In this document: positions 34,624-42,025 of the stretch, piece after piece
Layout of the letters: each line of letters opens with the position of its first letter
Numbering within the stretch: the first letter of the stretch is position 1
DNA from: Intestinimonas butyriciproducens
GTDB lineage: Bacteria; Bacillota; Clostridia; Oscillospirales; Oscillospiraceae
Assembly (NCBI RefSeq): GCF_004154955.1
Contig: NZ_CP011524.1
Location: forward strand, 1,984,001 to 2,048,000
Length of the DNA: 64,000 nt
Direction: 5' to 3'
Program-made: the position numbers and the translations under genes
The notes under the pieces: model-generated
What the model saw: only the letters and a program-made list of their open reading frames with translations
Database searches by the model: none
Told to the model about the DNA's origin: nothing

Positions 34624-35159
34624 CTATCCTCGCGCTTCCACCTCATAGGACGCCAGTGCCCAGATGAGGTCCCGCTCCCCGGGGGATTTCCGGTAGTAGT
34701 CCCCCGGGGCCCACCCCTTCACATGGAAGAGGTAGTAGACGAGACCCAGCTCCGCGTCGCTGCCGTCCTCTAGGCGTTTTTTACTTCTTCAATGGTCGCC
34801 GTCCGGTATCCGCACAGCCGCTCCACCGCACGGCTCAGGTCCTCGATCTCACCCGGCAGCAGCAGCGCCTTCACCGTCTCCGCCGGCGTGGCTCCGCCGA
34901 ATTTGGCCTGGAGCGCAGGGTCCTTCAGGTCCGGTGAGACCACCCCCGAGAGCACGATATGTACGCTCAGATCCTCCGACATGCTCTCCTTCAGCTCGCT
35001 CACCTTCCCGTAGGGCAGCGCCCGCAGCTCGAATACCACGTCATCCCCCAGCAGCTCGCTCAGCCGCTTCACACGGTACCGCGCCGTGGGCAGGCTTTTC
35101 CGCACATTGGGCGTCTCCGGCTTCAAGAGGAGGTCCAGAACGCTTGTTTTCTCGCTCAT
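34624..35159 (-). CDS. Tail assembly chaperone, -1 frameshift product (gpGT-like)
   Basis: The short chaperone ends ...GTA AAA AAC GCC TAG. The heptamer A-AAA-AAC (34782-34776) allows a -1 slip. After it the -1 frame stays open for 50 codons, giving RLEDGSDAELGLVYYLFHVK and later PGERDLIWALASYE, and stops at 34624. The fused product would have about 178 residues. This layout is well known for the tail chaperone genes between tube and tape measure. Confidence 0.8.
34770..35159 (-). CDS. Tail assembly chaperone, short form (XkdN type)
   Basis: The 129-residue protein (MSEKTSVLDLLLKPETPNVR) belongs to the XkdN group of tail chaperones, with VFELRALPYGKVSELKESMS typical of it. AAGGAGAAG precedes the ATG. 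It should chaperone the tape-measure protein during tail assembly together with the frameshift form. Confidence 0.85.
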   Translation of the reverse strand: MSEKTSVLDLLLKPETPNVRKSLPTARYRVKRLSELLGDDVVFELRALPYGKVSELKESMSEDLSVHIVLSGVVSPDLKDPALQAKFGGATPAETVKALLLPGEIEDLSRAVERLCGYRTATIEEVKNA

Positions 35160-35206
35160 TTTCTTCTCCTTCCCGGGGGATGCGAAAGGCCCCCGCTCTG
35201 TCGTTC

Positions 35207-35335
35207 TTGACAAAGCGGGGGCCGCACGGTATAATGACGATAAAGAGGGCGCTGTCGCAAGACGGTTAGCCCCTAAAAGTTACCAGCTTAAACTAAGCTA
35301 GCCGTTCGGGTCCAGCCGAGCGGCTAGCACGCTTT
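35207..35335 (+). ncRNA. Candidate antitoxin RNA of type I system 1, with promoter
   Basis: TTGACA (35207-35212), 17 bases, TATAAT (35230-35235). The transcript would begin near 35242 with GAGGGCGCTGTCGCAAGACGG, similar to the RNA at 47944. It runs to a hairpin GCTAGCCGTTCGG/CCGAGCGGCTAGC (35298-35328) that overlaps the 3' end of the opposed toxin frame. Confidence 0.65.
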
Positions 35336-35407
35336 TATGGAGAGTATGTAGGCCAAGAGGCCAAGACATACGCAAACCCTCAGAAATTGCTTTCCTCGGT
35401 GCCCCAC
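35324..35407 (-). CDS. Candidate type I toxin peptide, system 1
   Basis: A GTG-started 27-residue frame contains a membrane segment (FLRVCVCLGLLAYILSIKAC) after a basic head (MGHRGKQ). GGGAGGTG lies eight bases upstream and can pair with CTTCCC in a leader hairpin, as in type I toxins. Its stop sits in the hairpin of the convergent RNA. Length and layout match the holin-like toxin at 48125-48208, but the sequence differs and I know no family for it. Confidence 0.55.
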   Translation of the reverse strand: MGHRGKQFLRVCVCLGLLAYILSIKAC

Positions 35408-35587
35408 AATCGCATCACCTCCCTTCCCAGGGAAGTGGCTAACCGCCATTTATGCAACAGCGCCGCAGTCATTCTACCATAAGCGCCGCGCTTTGTCCAC
35501 CGCCGCCTTCACGGGGCGGCCTTTTCGTTTCCGGGTCTGTCACGCTCCGGTCCATCCACGCTGCTCCCGGGCGCTCCGCGCTTCTCT

Positions 35588-35711
35588 CCTGTCACGCTCC
35601 GGGCTGGGCGCATGGCCGGTCGAATAAGCCATCGCTCCGCGAAAAATGCCGTTGGCCTTCGGCCAACCTGTTTTTTCGTCTGCGCTTGTCTTATCCTCCC
35701 TATGCGCCTGC
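35588..35711 (+). repeat. Repeat R1 copy 3
   Basis: CCTGTCACGCTCCGGGCTGG, CATGGCCGGTCGAATAAGC, GCTCCGCGAAAAATGCCG, a hairpin TTGGCC-TTC-GGCCAA, CTGTTTTTTCGTCTGCG and CTCCCTATGCGCCT. The blocks match copy 2, while the hairpin arms differ in sequence but still pair. Confidence 0.8.
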
Positions 35712-35727
35712 CCTCCGCGCTTCTCCA

Positions 35728-36156
35728 TTACACCCCGATCTCGTCCAGGAACTCATAGTCGGTAAAGGTGAAGGGGCACTCCACCTTGCCCACGCTCTTG
35801 GCCTCCCAGTCGGCCAGGGTGAGGTCGTCGAAGCTGACGTTGCTCAGGACCACCCGCTCCGCCCCGTAGGCGTCCGGGTCCTTCAGCTTGCTCACGATGG
35901 TAAAGCGCACGTCCTTTCCGTTCCGGATGTTCTCCCCGATGGCCAGCGCCATCCGGGAGGTCACCTTGTGCATCCGCAGGGACCCCGTACACTCAATGCT
36001 TGTCACCTTTTTGTCGCTGGCCATCTGCCCGCACAGGGCGATGTCCTCCTTGTTGAAGCTCACCTTGGCCTGGAGCCCGTAGCACTCGGACACCTTGTCT
36101 CCGTCCAGCCACACCTCGCCCCAGGTCCCCGAAATCACTCGCTTTGCCGAATCCAT
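35728..36156 (-). CDS. Phage tail tube protein (XkdM type)
   Basis: The 142-residue protein (MDSAKRVISGTWGEVWLDGD) has the XkdM/tube pattern with SFNKEDIALCGQMASDKKVT and GSLRMHKVTSRMALAIGENI. It forms the inner tube of the contractile tail, normally directly after the sheath. The sheath gene here is separated from it by the toxin-antitoxin cassette at 36195-36824. Confidence 0.92.
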   Translation of the reverse strand: MDSAKRVISGTWGEVWLDGDKVSECYGLQAKVSFNKEDIALCGQMASDKKVTSIECTGSLRMHKVTSRMALAIGENIRNGKDVRFTIVSKLKDPDAYGAERVVLSNVSFDDLTLADWEAKSVGKVECPFTFTDYEFLDEIGV

Positions 36157-36194
36157 GTTCCTTCTCCCTTCTTGTCGTTTTTTACAAATCCCTC

Positions 36195-36223
36195 TTGACA
36201 TTTAGTACTAAATATGATACTAT
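36195..36223 (+). promoter_or_regulatory. Promoter and operator of the RelE/ParE-type toxin-antitoxin pair
   Basis: TTGACA (36195-36200), 17 bases, TACTAT (36218-36223). The 12-bp palindrome TTTAGTACTAAA (36201-36212) lies in the spacer, suiting autoregulation by the antitoxin. Confidence 0.65.
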
Positions 36224-36246
36224 ATATTTGTCAGGAGGGCGTACAA

Positions 36247-36492
36247 ATGGAAATCAAACTAAAAAAGCAGCCGCAAAAGTATCTCTCCAGCGTGGACGAA
36301 CCCACCAGGCAAAAATTGTACAAAGCCCTTGACCGGCTTTCCCGCTTGGAAGGCGATATTGTACGGCTGGGCGGCACGCAGAATCGTTACCGCTATAAAA
36401 TCCCACACTACCGCATCATATTTGAGTGGGTAAAAGGTGAGATTATCATTACGGTTCTTGAAATCAACACCAGAACAAACATCAAGTACTGA
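36247..36492 (+). CDS. RelE/ParE-family toxin
   Basis: The 81-residue protein MEIKLKKQPQKYLSSVDEPT has the RelE fold pattern: RQKLYKALDRLSRLEGDIVR, then YRYKIPHYRIIFEWVKGEII, and the terminal INTRTNIKY. The paired basic and aromatic residues suggest mRNA interferase activity at the ribosome. AGGAGGG precedes it. It precedes its antitoxin by 13 bases on the plus strand, against the late operon. Confidence 0.82.
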   Translation: MEIKLKKQPQKYLSSVDEPTRQKLYKALDRLSRLEGDIVRLGGTQNRYRYKIPHYRIIFEWVKGEIIITVLEINTRTNIKY

Positions 36493-36505
36493 GGAGGTAT
36501 CCCCC

Positions 36506-36790
36506 ATGAAAAAAGAATTGACCGCCGCTGAAATTGAGAAGCGGTTTGCAGAGATCAACGCCGCAAAGCCGGAAGAGCTGTCTCCCGCAGACGCCGCAAG
36601 TCTCGCAAAAGCCGAGGCGATGGATGATGGTACTGCGGTCTCTCTTGCCGAGCTGAAACAAGCCCTTGAAGAATACAGCGGTAAATTGGTATTGCGCATA
36701 CCTCGAAGCCTGCATAAGGCCCTTAAGGATGCAGCGGAGATCGAGGGCGTGAGCCTGAACCAATATATGATCTATAAACTATCCCGCTGA
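36506..36790 (+). CDS. Antitoxin with C-terminal ribbon-helix-helix (HicB-like)
   Basis: The 94-residue protein has a helical N-terminus rich in Ala and Glu (AEIEKRFAEINAAKPEELSP) that should wrap the toxin. A C-terminal RHH domain (LVLRIPRSLHKALKDAAEIE, then GVSLNQYMIYKLSR) is as in HicB/Arc-type DNA-binding antitoxins. GAGGAGG precedes the ATG. Confidence 0.8.
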   Translation: MKKELTAAEIEKRFAEINAAKPEELSPADAASLAKAEAMDDGTAVSLAELKQALEEYSGKLVLRIPRSLHKALKDAAEIEGVSLNQYMIYKLSR

Positions 36791-36801
36791 CCTGCCGGCC
36801 C

Positions 36802-36830
36802 GCCGCCCCCTGCCCGGGGGCGGCTTTTTT
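36802..36830 (+). terminator. Terminator of the toxin-antitoxin cassette
   Basis: GCCGCCCCC / GGGGGCGGC stem followed by TTTTTT, abutting the sheath gene end. Confidence 0.9.
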
Positions 36831-36847
36831 GCGGCTTTGCGGTCTCC

Positions 36848-37915
36848 TCAGATTGTGATATTGAGGCTGATATCCTCAATGGCGTCGAGGATCTTGATGG
36901 ACGCCTCCAAAAACACCTTGTCGGCGGTGTTGGCCTCCTTGATCTCCTGCTGGCTCATCTTGGAGGTGTCCGTGCCCACAGACTGGAGGTATGCCTCCTG
37001 AGCCGCCAGGTCGATCCCCACCGAGGAGCTCCCCGCCTGGAGGATGCCGGACTGCTCCAGCCCCACCAGGTAGCCCTTGATGGCCGTCACCAGCAGGCAC
37101 TTGTTGTCGTAGCTGTTGGCGTACTTGCCGATGTAAGCGTCCTGGGCCGTGGTCCGGATGTCGGTCTGGATCATATCCATGACCTCCACCATCTTGATCT
37201 TCTTCCAGGCGTCCCCCTTGTCCTGGGTGGTGGTCTGGAGGGAGTTCACCCCGCGGGCCACCTTCACCTTCTCCCCGTCGTGGAAGAGGATGAACTTGCC
37301 TGCGTCCACCGCGGCGTCCATGGCCGCGCGGGTCAGCCGCCCCACGTCGCTCACCTCGGGGAGAGGGGCGTAGGTGCAGGAGATGGTCATGGGTGTCCCG
37401 GCGATGAGCCCCGCGATCCGGGAACAGTATTCCGCCGTGGTGAACTCGCTCGTGCCCACCAGGATATCCCCGGTGGCGAAGTTGACCACCGCCTCGCTGT
37501 CCGCCGCCTTGTTGGGCAGCACCGCCTTGCAGATGGCCGCGTCGCTGCTCCTCCGGCCGGCGATCCAGGCGGCGATGGCCGTGGCCTCGGTCTCCGTGCA
37601 GTCGGGGGGCCCCACCAGATAGTCAAAGGTCTGGGTGGCCAGCCACGTCAGGGCGTCGGTCAGCGCCTCCGCCGCTGCGGGCAGCACGTAGACCAGCACC
37701 TGCCGGGGCGGATTCACATACCCCGTAAAGGCCCGCTGGATGTATGCCTGGTTGTCCGTCCCCAGGGTGGCCGGGATCTGGCTGGCGTTGGTGTAGGCGT
37801 GGCCGCCGTTCTCCTTGGCGTCCTTGATGATGAGCGCCACCACCCCCTTCTCCGAGCGCTCGATGGCGCTCGCCGCTGTGGATTTGAATGCGATGTTGAT
37901 GCTGGGAAGTCCCAT
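36848..37915 (-). CDS. Contractile tail sheath protein (XkdK type)
   Basis: The 355-residue protein has the sheath signatures: MGLPSINIAFKSTAASAIER at the start, the GILQAGSSSVGIDLAAQEAY region and a C-terminal KVFLEASIKILDAIEDISLN. It forms the contractile outer layer of the tail, so this is a myovirus-type prophage. Confidence 0.93.
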   Translation of the reverse strand: MGLPSINIAFKSTAASAIERSEKGVVALIIKDAKENGGHAYTNASQIPATLGTDNQAYIQRAFTGYVNPPRQVLVYVLPAAAEALTDALTWLATQTFDYLVGPPDCTETEATAIAAWIAGRRSSDAAICKAVLPNKAADSEAVVNFATGDILVGTSEFTTAEYCSRIAGLIAGTPMTISCTYAPLPEVSDVGRLTRAAMDAAVDAGKFILFHDGEKVKVARGVNSLQTTTQDKGDAWKKIKMVEVMDMIQTDIRTTAQDAYIGKYANSYDNKCLLVTAIKGYLVGLEQSGILQAGSSSVGIDLAAQEAYLQSVGTDTSKMSQQEIKEANTADKVFLEASIKILDAIEDISLNITI

Positions 37916-37916
37916 T

Positions 37917-38366
37917 TCAATTCCCCTCCTTGATTTTTGTCTGTATTTCGCCCATCAGGGGCCACTCGTCCCCGCCCGGGCGGTCGTCCTGGTACTGAAA
38001 CGTAATGCTGGTCTCCGCGTAGTCGAATTGGCAGTTCCCCTTGTTGGCCGTCACGTGGAGGAACCGGTCCTCCACCTGGAGTCCGTCCACCGCGAAGAGC
38101 TCCTGTACCGCCCCCATCCGGGTCATCAGGTCCGGCACGTGGCTGTTGTAGTAGTCGTCCGCCTCCACAAAGGCGGTGACCACCACCGTGGCCTTGACCT
38201 CCAGGCAGCCGCACGAGGCGTCCAGCATCTCCACCGGCCCCAGCTCCACCAGGAAGGACGGCCGCGCAAAGTCCACCGGTACCCGCTCCATATAGACCGT
38301 ATTCCCTGGATACCGCTCCTCCACCAGCCCCTTTACCGCCTCCGTAATCGCCAGAAATGAAAGCAT
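37917..38366 (-). CDS. Phage tail terminator-like protein
   Basis: The 149-residue protein (MLSFLAITEAVKGLVEERYP) lies immediately before the sheath gene, where tail terminator proteins of the XkdJ/YqbJ group are found. CQFDYAETSITFQYQDDRP supports the group. AGGAGGG precedes the ATG at 38366. Confidence 0.75.
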   Translation of the reverse strand: MLSFLAITEAVKGLVEERYPGNTVYMERVPVDFARPSFLVELGPVEMLDASCGCLEVKATVVVTAFVEADDYYNSHVPDLMTRMGAVQELFAVDGLQVEDRFLHVTANKGNCQFDYAETSITFQYQDDRPGGDEWPLMGEIQTKIKEGN

Positions 38367-38367
38367 G

Positions 38368-38835
38368 CTATCCCTCCTGTAATTTGGCCTGTATCTTCTT
38401 TGCAAACCGCTCCGCGGCCTGGTAGGCGATCTCCTCCGCCCGCTGCCGTGCCGCGAGATAGGCCCCTTTCCCGGCCACCCGGTCCGCCACCAGCTTTTTC
38501 CCCAGGGCGGGAACATACCGGCCCTTTTCCTGCTTGTGTCCGTTTTCGATTGAGTTGGTGACGTATCCCACGGCGTAGGGCTCGCCGGAGCCTCCGTCCC
38601 GGGTGAAGGTCTCCTTTTTGGGGCGGACTGCGGCGTAGCCGCCGCCGGAGCCCACCACGGCCTCCTGCCAGCCCGCCGCCTCGCCGTTTCCCAGGCCCCG
38701 CTGGACCTCCACCAGGACGGCCCGGCCCATCTCCTCGTACATCTCCCGCCGCCATTCCGGGTACTCCCGCAGCAGGTCGTTGAAGTCCGCCGCCAGCCGC
38801 TCCAGCGCGTTCCGGTCCAGATATGCCGTCTGCAT
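38368..38835 (-). CDS. HK97 gp10-like minor structural protein
   Basis: The 155-residue protein is helical at the ends with a central GYAAVRPKKETFTRDGGSGE segment. The pattern ENGHKQEKGRYVPALGKKLV is typical of HK97 gp10-like proteins (XkdI/YqbI group) between connector and sheath genes. Its start overlaps the previous stop; a GTG one codon upstream is possible. Confidence 0.78.
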   Translation of the reverse strand: MQTAYLDRNALERLAADFNDLLREYPEWRREMYEEMGRAVLVEVQRGLGNGEAAGWQEAVVGSGGGYAAVRPKKETFTRDGGSGEPYAVGYVTNSIENGHKQEKGRYVPALGKKLVADRVAGKGAYLAARQRAEEIAYQAAERFAKKIQAKLQEG

Positions 38836-39392
38836 CACTTGTCCCCCTTTCGCAGGATCTCGTACTCATTCTTCCAGCCGTCCAGCGTGTGGGCCACCTG
38901 CACCACATACCGCGTGCCGCCTGCCTCCACCAGGCCCTTGGGCTCGATCTCCACCGCCTTGGGCGTCACCAGCACGTAGCACACGGTGGTGGTGGCCATG
39001 GGGTGGTCCTGCTCGTGGCGCAGGTACTTCTCGACGAGTACGCCGGGGAATGTTGGGCCGTTCTCTCCCCGGTGGACGTTGCCTCTGCACGCCGCCGGCT
39101 CTACCAGCGCGGCCTGGACGTCCAGCCACCCGGGGATGTTCTCCACGATGGAGGTCAAAAACAGATGCTGTCCCTTCCAGCGCAAGGCGTTGTGGAGGGT
39201 GAGGTTCTGCCGCCGCAGGACCAGGCGCACGTCCCGGGCCCCAATCCCCACCTTGGAAAAGAGGTTCGTCCGGTCCGTCAGCTCCGCTCCCGCCCAGGTC
39301 CGCCGCACGCTCTCCCACGCCCAGCCTCCCTCCACCGCGGCCAGCTCCAGCACCTCCACCCGCTCCCGCAGGGCGCTTGCTCCGTAAATCAT
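38835..39392 (-). CDS. Phage head closure / stopper-like protein
   Basis: The 185-residue protein begins MIYGASALRERVEVLELAAV. Its position after the gp6-like connector and before the gp10-like gene, together with RRTWAGAELTDRTNLFSKVG, suits the head-tail stopper family (SPP1 gp16/YqbH-type). Family assignment is mainly by position. Confidence 0.65.
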   Translation of the reverse strand: MIYGASALRERVEVLELAAVEGGWAWESVRRTWAGAELTDRTNLFSKVGIGARDVRLVLRRQNLTLHNALRWKGQHLFLTSIVENIPGWLDVQAALVEPAACRGNVHRGENGPTFPGVLVEKYLRHEQDHPMATTTVCYVLVTPKAVEIEPKGLVEAGGTRYVVQVAHTLDGWKNEYEILRKGDK

Positions 39393-39401
39393 GCCCTCAC
39401 C

Positions 39402-39686
39402 TCACAGCAGATTGACCGCGTGCGCGCCCAGGATCTGCGCCACCACGGGATTTTCTGCAATGATCGTGCCGGTAATAGCGGTGGTCCTCCGGTCGTAGAG
39501 GTCCGCGCACACCGCCAGCGCCGCGATGCTCAGATCGGCGTGTCCGTCCGCCTCCTCCGCGCTCAGTCCCGTATAGTCCAGCACATAGCGCCGCGCGGCG
39601 TCTAGGATGTGCGGGAGAAGGGGCTCGTCCCCCTCCTCCCGCACATACTCCGCCACGTCGCTCACCAGGATTTCAGAGAGCTTCAT
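39402..39686 (-). CDS. Head-tail connector protein (gp6-like)
   Basis: The 94-residue helical protein MKLSEILVSDVAEYVREEGD, with ILDAARRYVLDYTGLSAEEA and DLYDRRTTAI, fits the phage gp6-like connector (DNA packaging) family. It follows the capsid gene by 15 bases. Confidence 0.85.
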   Translation of the reverse strand: MKLSEILVSDVAEYVREEGDEPLLPHILDAARRYVLDYTGLSAEEADGHADLSIAALAVCADLYDRRTTAITGTIIAENPVVAQILGAHAVNLL

Positions 39687-39701
39687 GGCTCAAATCCCCC
39701 T

Positions 39702-40700
39702 TTAAGACGCCTTCATGGTCAGCACGGCCAGCTTCTGGTGATCGGTCACTCTGGAGTCAAATTCAAACCAGGAGACCACGCCGATCGCGTGCTGCGTCGC
39801 GTACTTCTCCCGGAGCACCTGGATGGAGATGTTCTCCCTGAAGTTGACGGACAGGCCGGAGTAATCTCCGTACAGCACCGCCTTGGCGCCGGCGGCCATG
39901 GCCGGCATGTTGTCGGACAAGTACACGGGCTTGCCCAGCAGCCGGTAGGGGAAGGACCCGGTCACGTCGTCCTGGAGCAGATAACGGTTGTTTCCGTCCT
40001 TCAATTTCTTGATGGTTGTGAAGGTGTCGGGGTGCATGGTCCAGCAGGCGTTGCCCTGGTGGGCCTGCTTGATCTTGGCCTGGAGCTCGATGAGCTCGTC
40101 GGCGGTAACGGCGGCGGCCCCGGCGGCGGTCAGACCCGTGGTGGTGTTCAGGGCGCCCTGGGCGGCGCTGGAGCCGGTACCGCACAGCAGCTGGCCCTCG
40201 ATCCACACGGCGATCTCCTCCGCCATCTGCTCCACGATAAAGTTCACCACGGAGAAGGCCCCGTTGTTCTCCACGCTCTGACCAATGAGTGTCAGTGCGC
40301 CCGCCAGATAGCCGCCCAGGTCCACACTGGTGAACTTGCCGGAGTCGGCGGTGATTTCGGTGAACTCGGTCTGATAGCCCACCGCGATATCATGGCTGGT
40401 GTTTGCCTTGCCCCATACGGGCACCTTCAGCGTGCCTTTTACGTTGTACACTGTGGCCCCCGCCAGAATGGGGCAGCGGTCCTTGACCGCCTTGATGATC
40501 CGCTCTGCGATGCTGGTGGGGATGATGGCCCCGTTGTTGGCCATGGTCATGTTGTTGTCCCCAAACGGCGGCCCAACTTGAATCCCCATGGCAACCGTGG
40601 AGTATTCATCTTTGGTGATCCGCTGTTCGCCGTACAGAGCATTTAATATGTCAAGCGCATTTTTCTTTATATCCGTATGATGCACAGCCTCTTCGTTCAT
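39702..40700 (-). CDS. HK97-type major capsid protein, N-terminus replaced or truncated
   Basis: From about residue 50 the sequence is a standard HK97-fold capsid domain (MANNGAIIPTSIAERIIKAV, then GTLKVPVWGKANTS, QMAEEIAVWIEGQLLCG). The usual N-terminal scaffold/arm region of about 100 residues is missing. It is replaced by HHTDIKKNALDILNALYGEQ and RITKDEYSTVAMGIQVG, which do not look like a capsid. The gene lies directly behind early genes; terminase, portal and protease genes that should precede it are absent. An internal deletion joining an early gene in frame to the capsid gene is the simplest reading. Confidence 0.85.
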   Translation of the reverse strand: MNEEAVHHTDIKKNALDILNALYGEQRITKDEYSTVAMGIQVGPPFGDNNMTMANNGAIIPTSIAERIIKAVKDRCPILAGATVYNVKGTLKVPVWGKANTSHDIAVGYQTEFTEITADSGKFTSVDLGGYLAGALTLIGQSVENNGAFSVVNFIVEQMAEEIAVWIEGQLLCGTGSSAAQGALNTTTGLTAAGAAAVTADELIELQAKIKQAHQGNACWTMHPDTFTTIKKLKDGNNRYLLQDDVTGSFPYRLLGKPVYLSDNMPAMAAGAKAVLYGDYSGLSVNFRENISIQVLREKYATQHAIGVVSWFEFDSRVTDHQKLAVLTMKAS

Positions 40701-40731
40701 CTACGTAGCTCAGCTCCTTGTTAATTCCTTT

Positions 40732-40968
40732 TTAATAGCTATATCTTGACGCATACACCCTAGTGGGCCGTGTTGGCGCAGGGTTGCGGCTTATCAGGTG
40801 GCACCGCAATGCTGAAACGACCAACTCAGCATCCACCTCTGGGCTACGCTTAAGGTGATGCAATGAGCTTGTAACTGATCCTACGGGCACATTACATATG
40901 TCCGCGATTTCCTGTACCGAATGCCCCAATTGCAGGAGCATATAGTATCTTGTCTGGCGCAGCGTCAT
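40732..40968 (-). CDS. Small helix-turn-helix phage protein
   Basis: The 78-residue protein MTLRQTRYYMLLQLGHSVQE, followed by IADICNVPVGSVTSSLHHLK, contains a clear helix-turn-helix of the sigma-region-4/LuxR kind. It may be a late-gene activator or part of a lost regulatory gene. The start overlaps the stop of the upstream gene. Confidence 0.6.
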   Translation of the reverse strand: MTLRQTRYYMLLQLGHSVQEIADICNVPVGSVTSSLHHLKRSPEVDAELVVSALRCHLISRNPAPTRPTRVYASRYSY

Positions 40969-41492
40969 ACTGTTGCCTCCATCCAAGGCATCACATCTCC
41001 TCCGATAGAGGGAGTGTGGTCCAATCTGTCCGGAAAGCTCTCAGGAGCGCGCTCCCACAGTAATTTCCCTGCCCTGCTCCATGAGCCGAAGATTACGCCG
41101 AATATCCTCAGCGCCGGCATAGCGCAGTTCATGCGGAGCTTGTCCCTCCCCTCCCACAGGTGCTTATAACGGGTCCCTACCATCTGCCAATGTCCCCACA
41201 CGCCGCAGTAAGCCTTGCACATGACCCTAGGGCCCGGGGCCCCCGGAAAGGCAGCATAGCAGAGACAAAGGTCTTCCGAGTCGTCCCCGTCCTTGCTTTT
41301 GTACCGGGGGGCGGGATATTTAGTGAAGTCCACAGCGACCCAACCACCATCCTGAACTCCTGCCCCCTCTAGGCACTCCCCCACCACTGGGAAAATCGCC
41401 TGGGCGCCCTGAAGCATAGCCGATTCTATCTCTCGCAGCGTGGCTACTCTCCCCCGTTCCCGAGGGGGTAAAATCACGTTATGTAGGTTCAT
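40965..41492 (-). CDS. Hypothetical phage early protein
   Basis: The 175-residue protein (start MNLHNVILPPRERGRVATLR) has several Cys and Trp residues (EDLCLCYAAFPG, MCKAYCGVWGHWQMVGTRYK). GGGAGGGAG precedes it, and it overlaps both neighbours by four bases in the early operon. No family is recognised. Confidence 0.6.
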   Translation of the reverse strand: MNLHNVILPPRERGRVATLREIESAMLQGAQAIFPVVGECLEGAGVQDGGWVAVDFTKYPAPRYKSKDGDDSEDLCLCYAAFPGAPGPRVMCKAYCGVWGHWQMVGTRYKHLWEGRDKLRMNCAMPALRIFGVIFGSWSRAGKLLWERAPESFPDRLDHTPSIGGDVMPWMEATV

Positions 41493-41803
41493 ACGCTCAC
41501 TCCCTCCCGTTCCCGGCGCCCCCGCTCCCAGGCGTAGACCGTCCACCAGCGGGCACTTTTGTAGAACCTCCAGAGCACCGGATCATCTTCACTGGCGGAA
41601 ATGCGGTTATCCAACCATTCAAGGCTTTCCCGCAGTCCCTCTTGATTCCCCGCACGCCCTTCCTCGAAGGAAAGGTTGCAGCCGGGTACCCATGCGGCTA
41701 AAGCTTCCCGCGCATTTGCGCCCAGCTTCCCGCCTGTTCCCTCCTCCTGAAAGGCTATAAACGCCTCCGCCGTCAGCGGAAAGGCCAGCTCTTCTAATTT
41801 CAT
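41489..41803 (-). CDS. Hypothetical phage early protein
   Basis: The 104-residue protein MKLEELAFPLTAEAFIAFQE ends in a basic region (WERGRREREG). It overlaps its neighbours by four bases, showing translational coupling. No family is recognised. Confidence 0.6.
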   Translation of the reverse strand: MKLEELAFPLTAEAFIAFQEEGTGGKLGANAREALAAWVPGCNLSFEEGRAGNQEGLRESLEWLDNRISASEDDPVLWRFYKSARWWTVYAWERGRREREGVSV

Positions 41804-42009
41804 ACCCTCACCTCTCTTTCCCGCGCGGCACGTCGCTCCCCTTTGGCCCGCCCGTACTCAAACGCCAGGCATAGCGCGCCATATAGGTCAGTCCTGGAAA
41901 TCTCGCGCAGCGCCGTAAGGTCTCCGACCGTTATATGATAAGGATCGGCCGTCGAATGTTCAGCGCTGGTGAGTTTAATATAATGGTGCATTTTTTCTAT
42001 GTGGTTCAT
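41800..42009 (-). CDS. Small phage early protein
   Basis: The 69-residue protein MNHIEKMHHYIKLTSAEHST has ITVGDLTALREISRTDLYGA and a basic tail. Proteins with this layout occur in clostridial phage early regions. The function is unknown. Confidence 0.6.
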   Translation of the reverse strand: MNHIEKMHHYIKLTSAEHSTADPYHITVGDLTALREISRTDLYGALCLAFEYGRAKGERRAAREREVRV

Positions 42010-42025
42010 ACTTGCTTTTCCCTCC

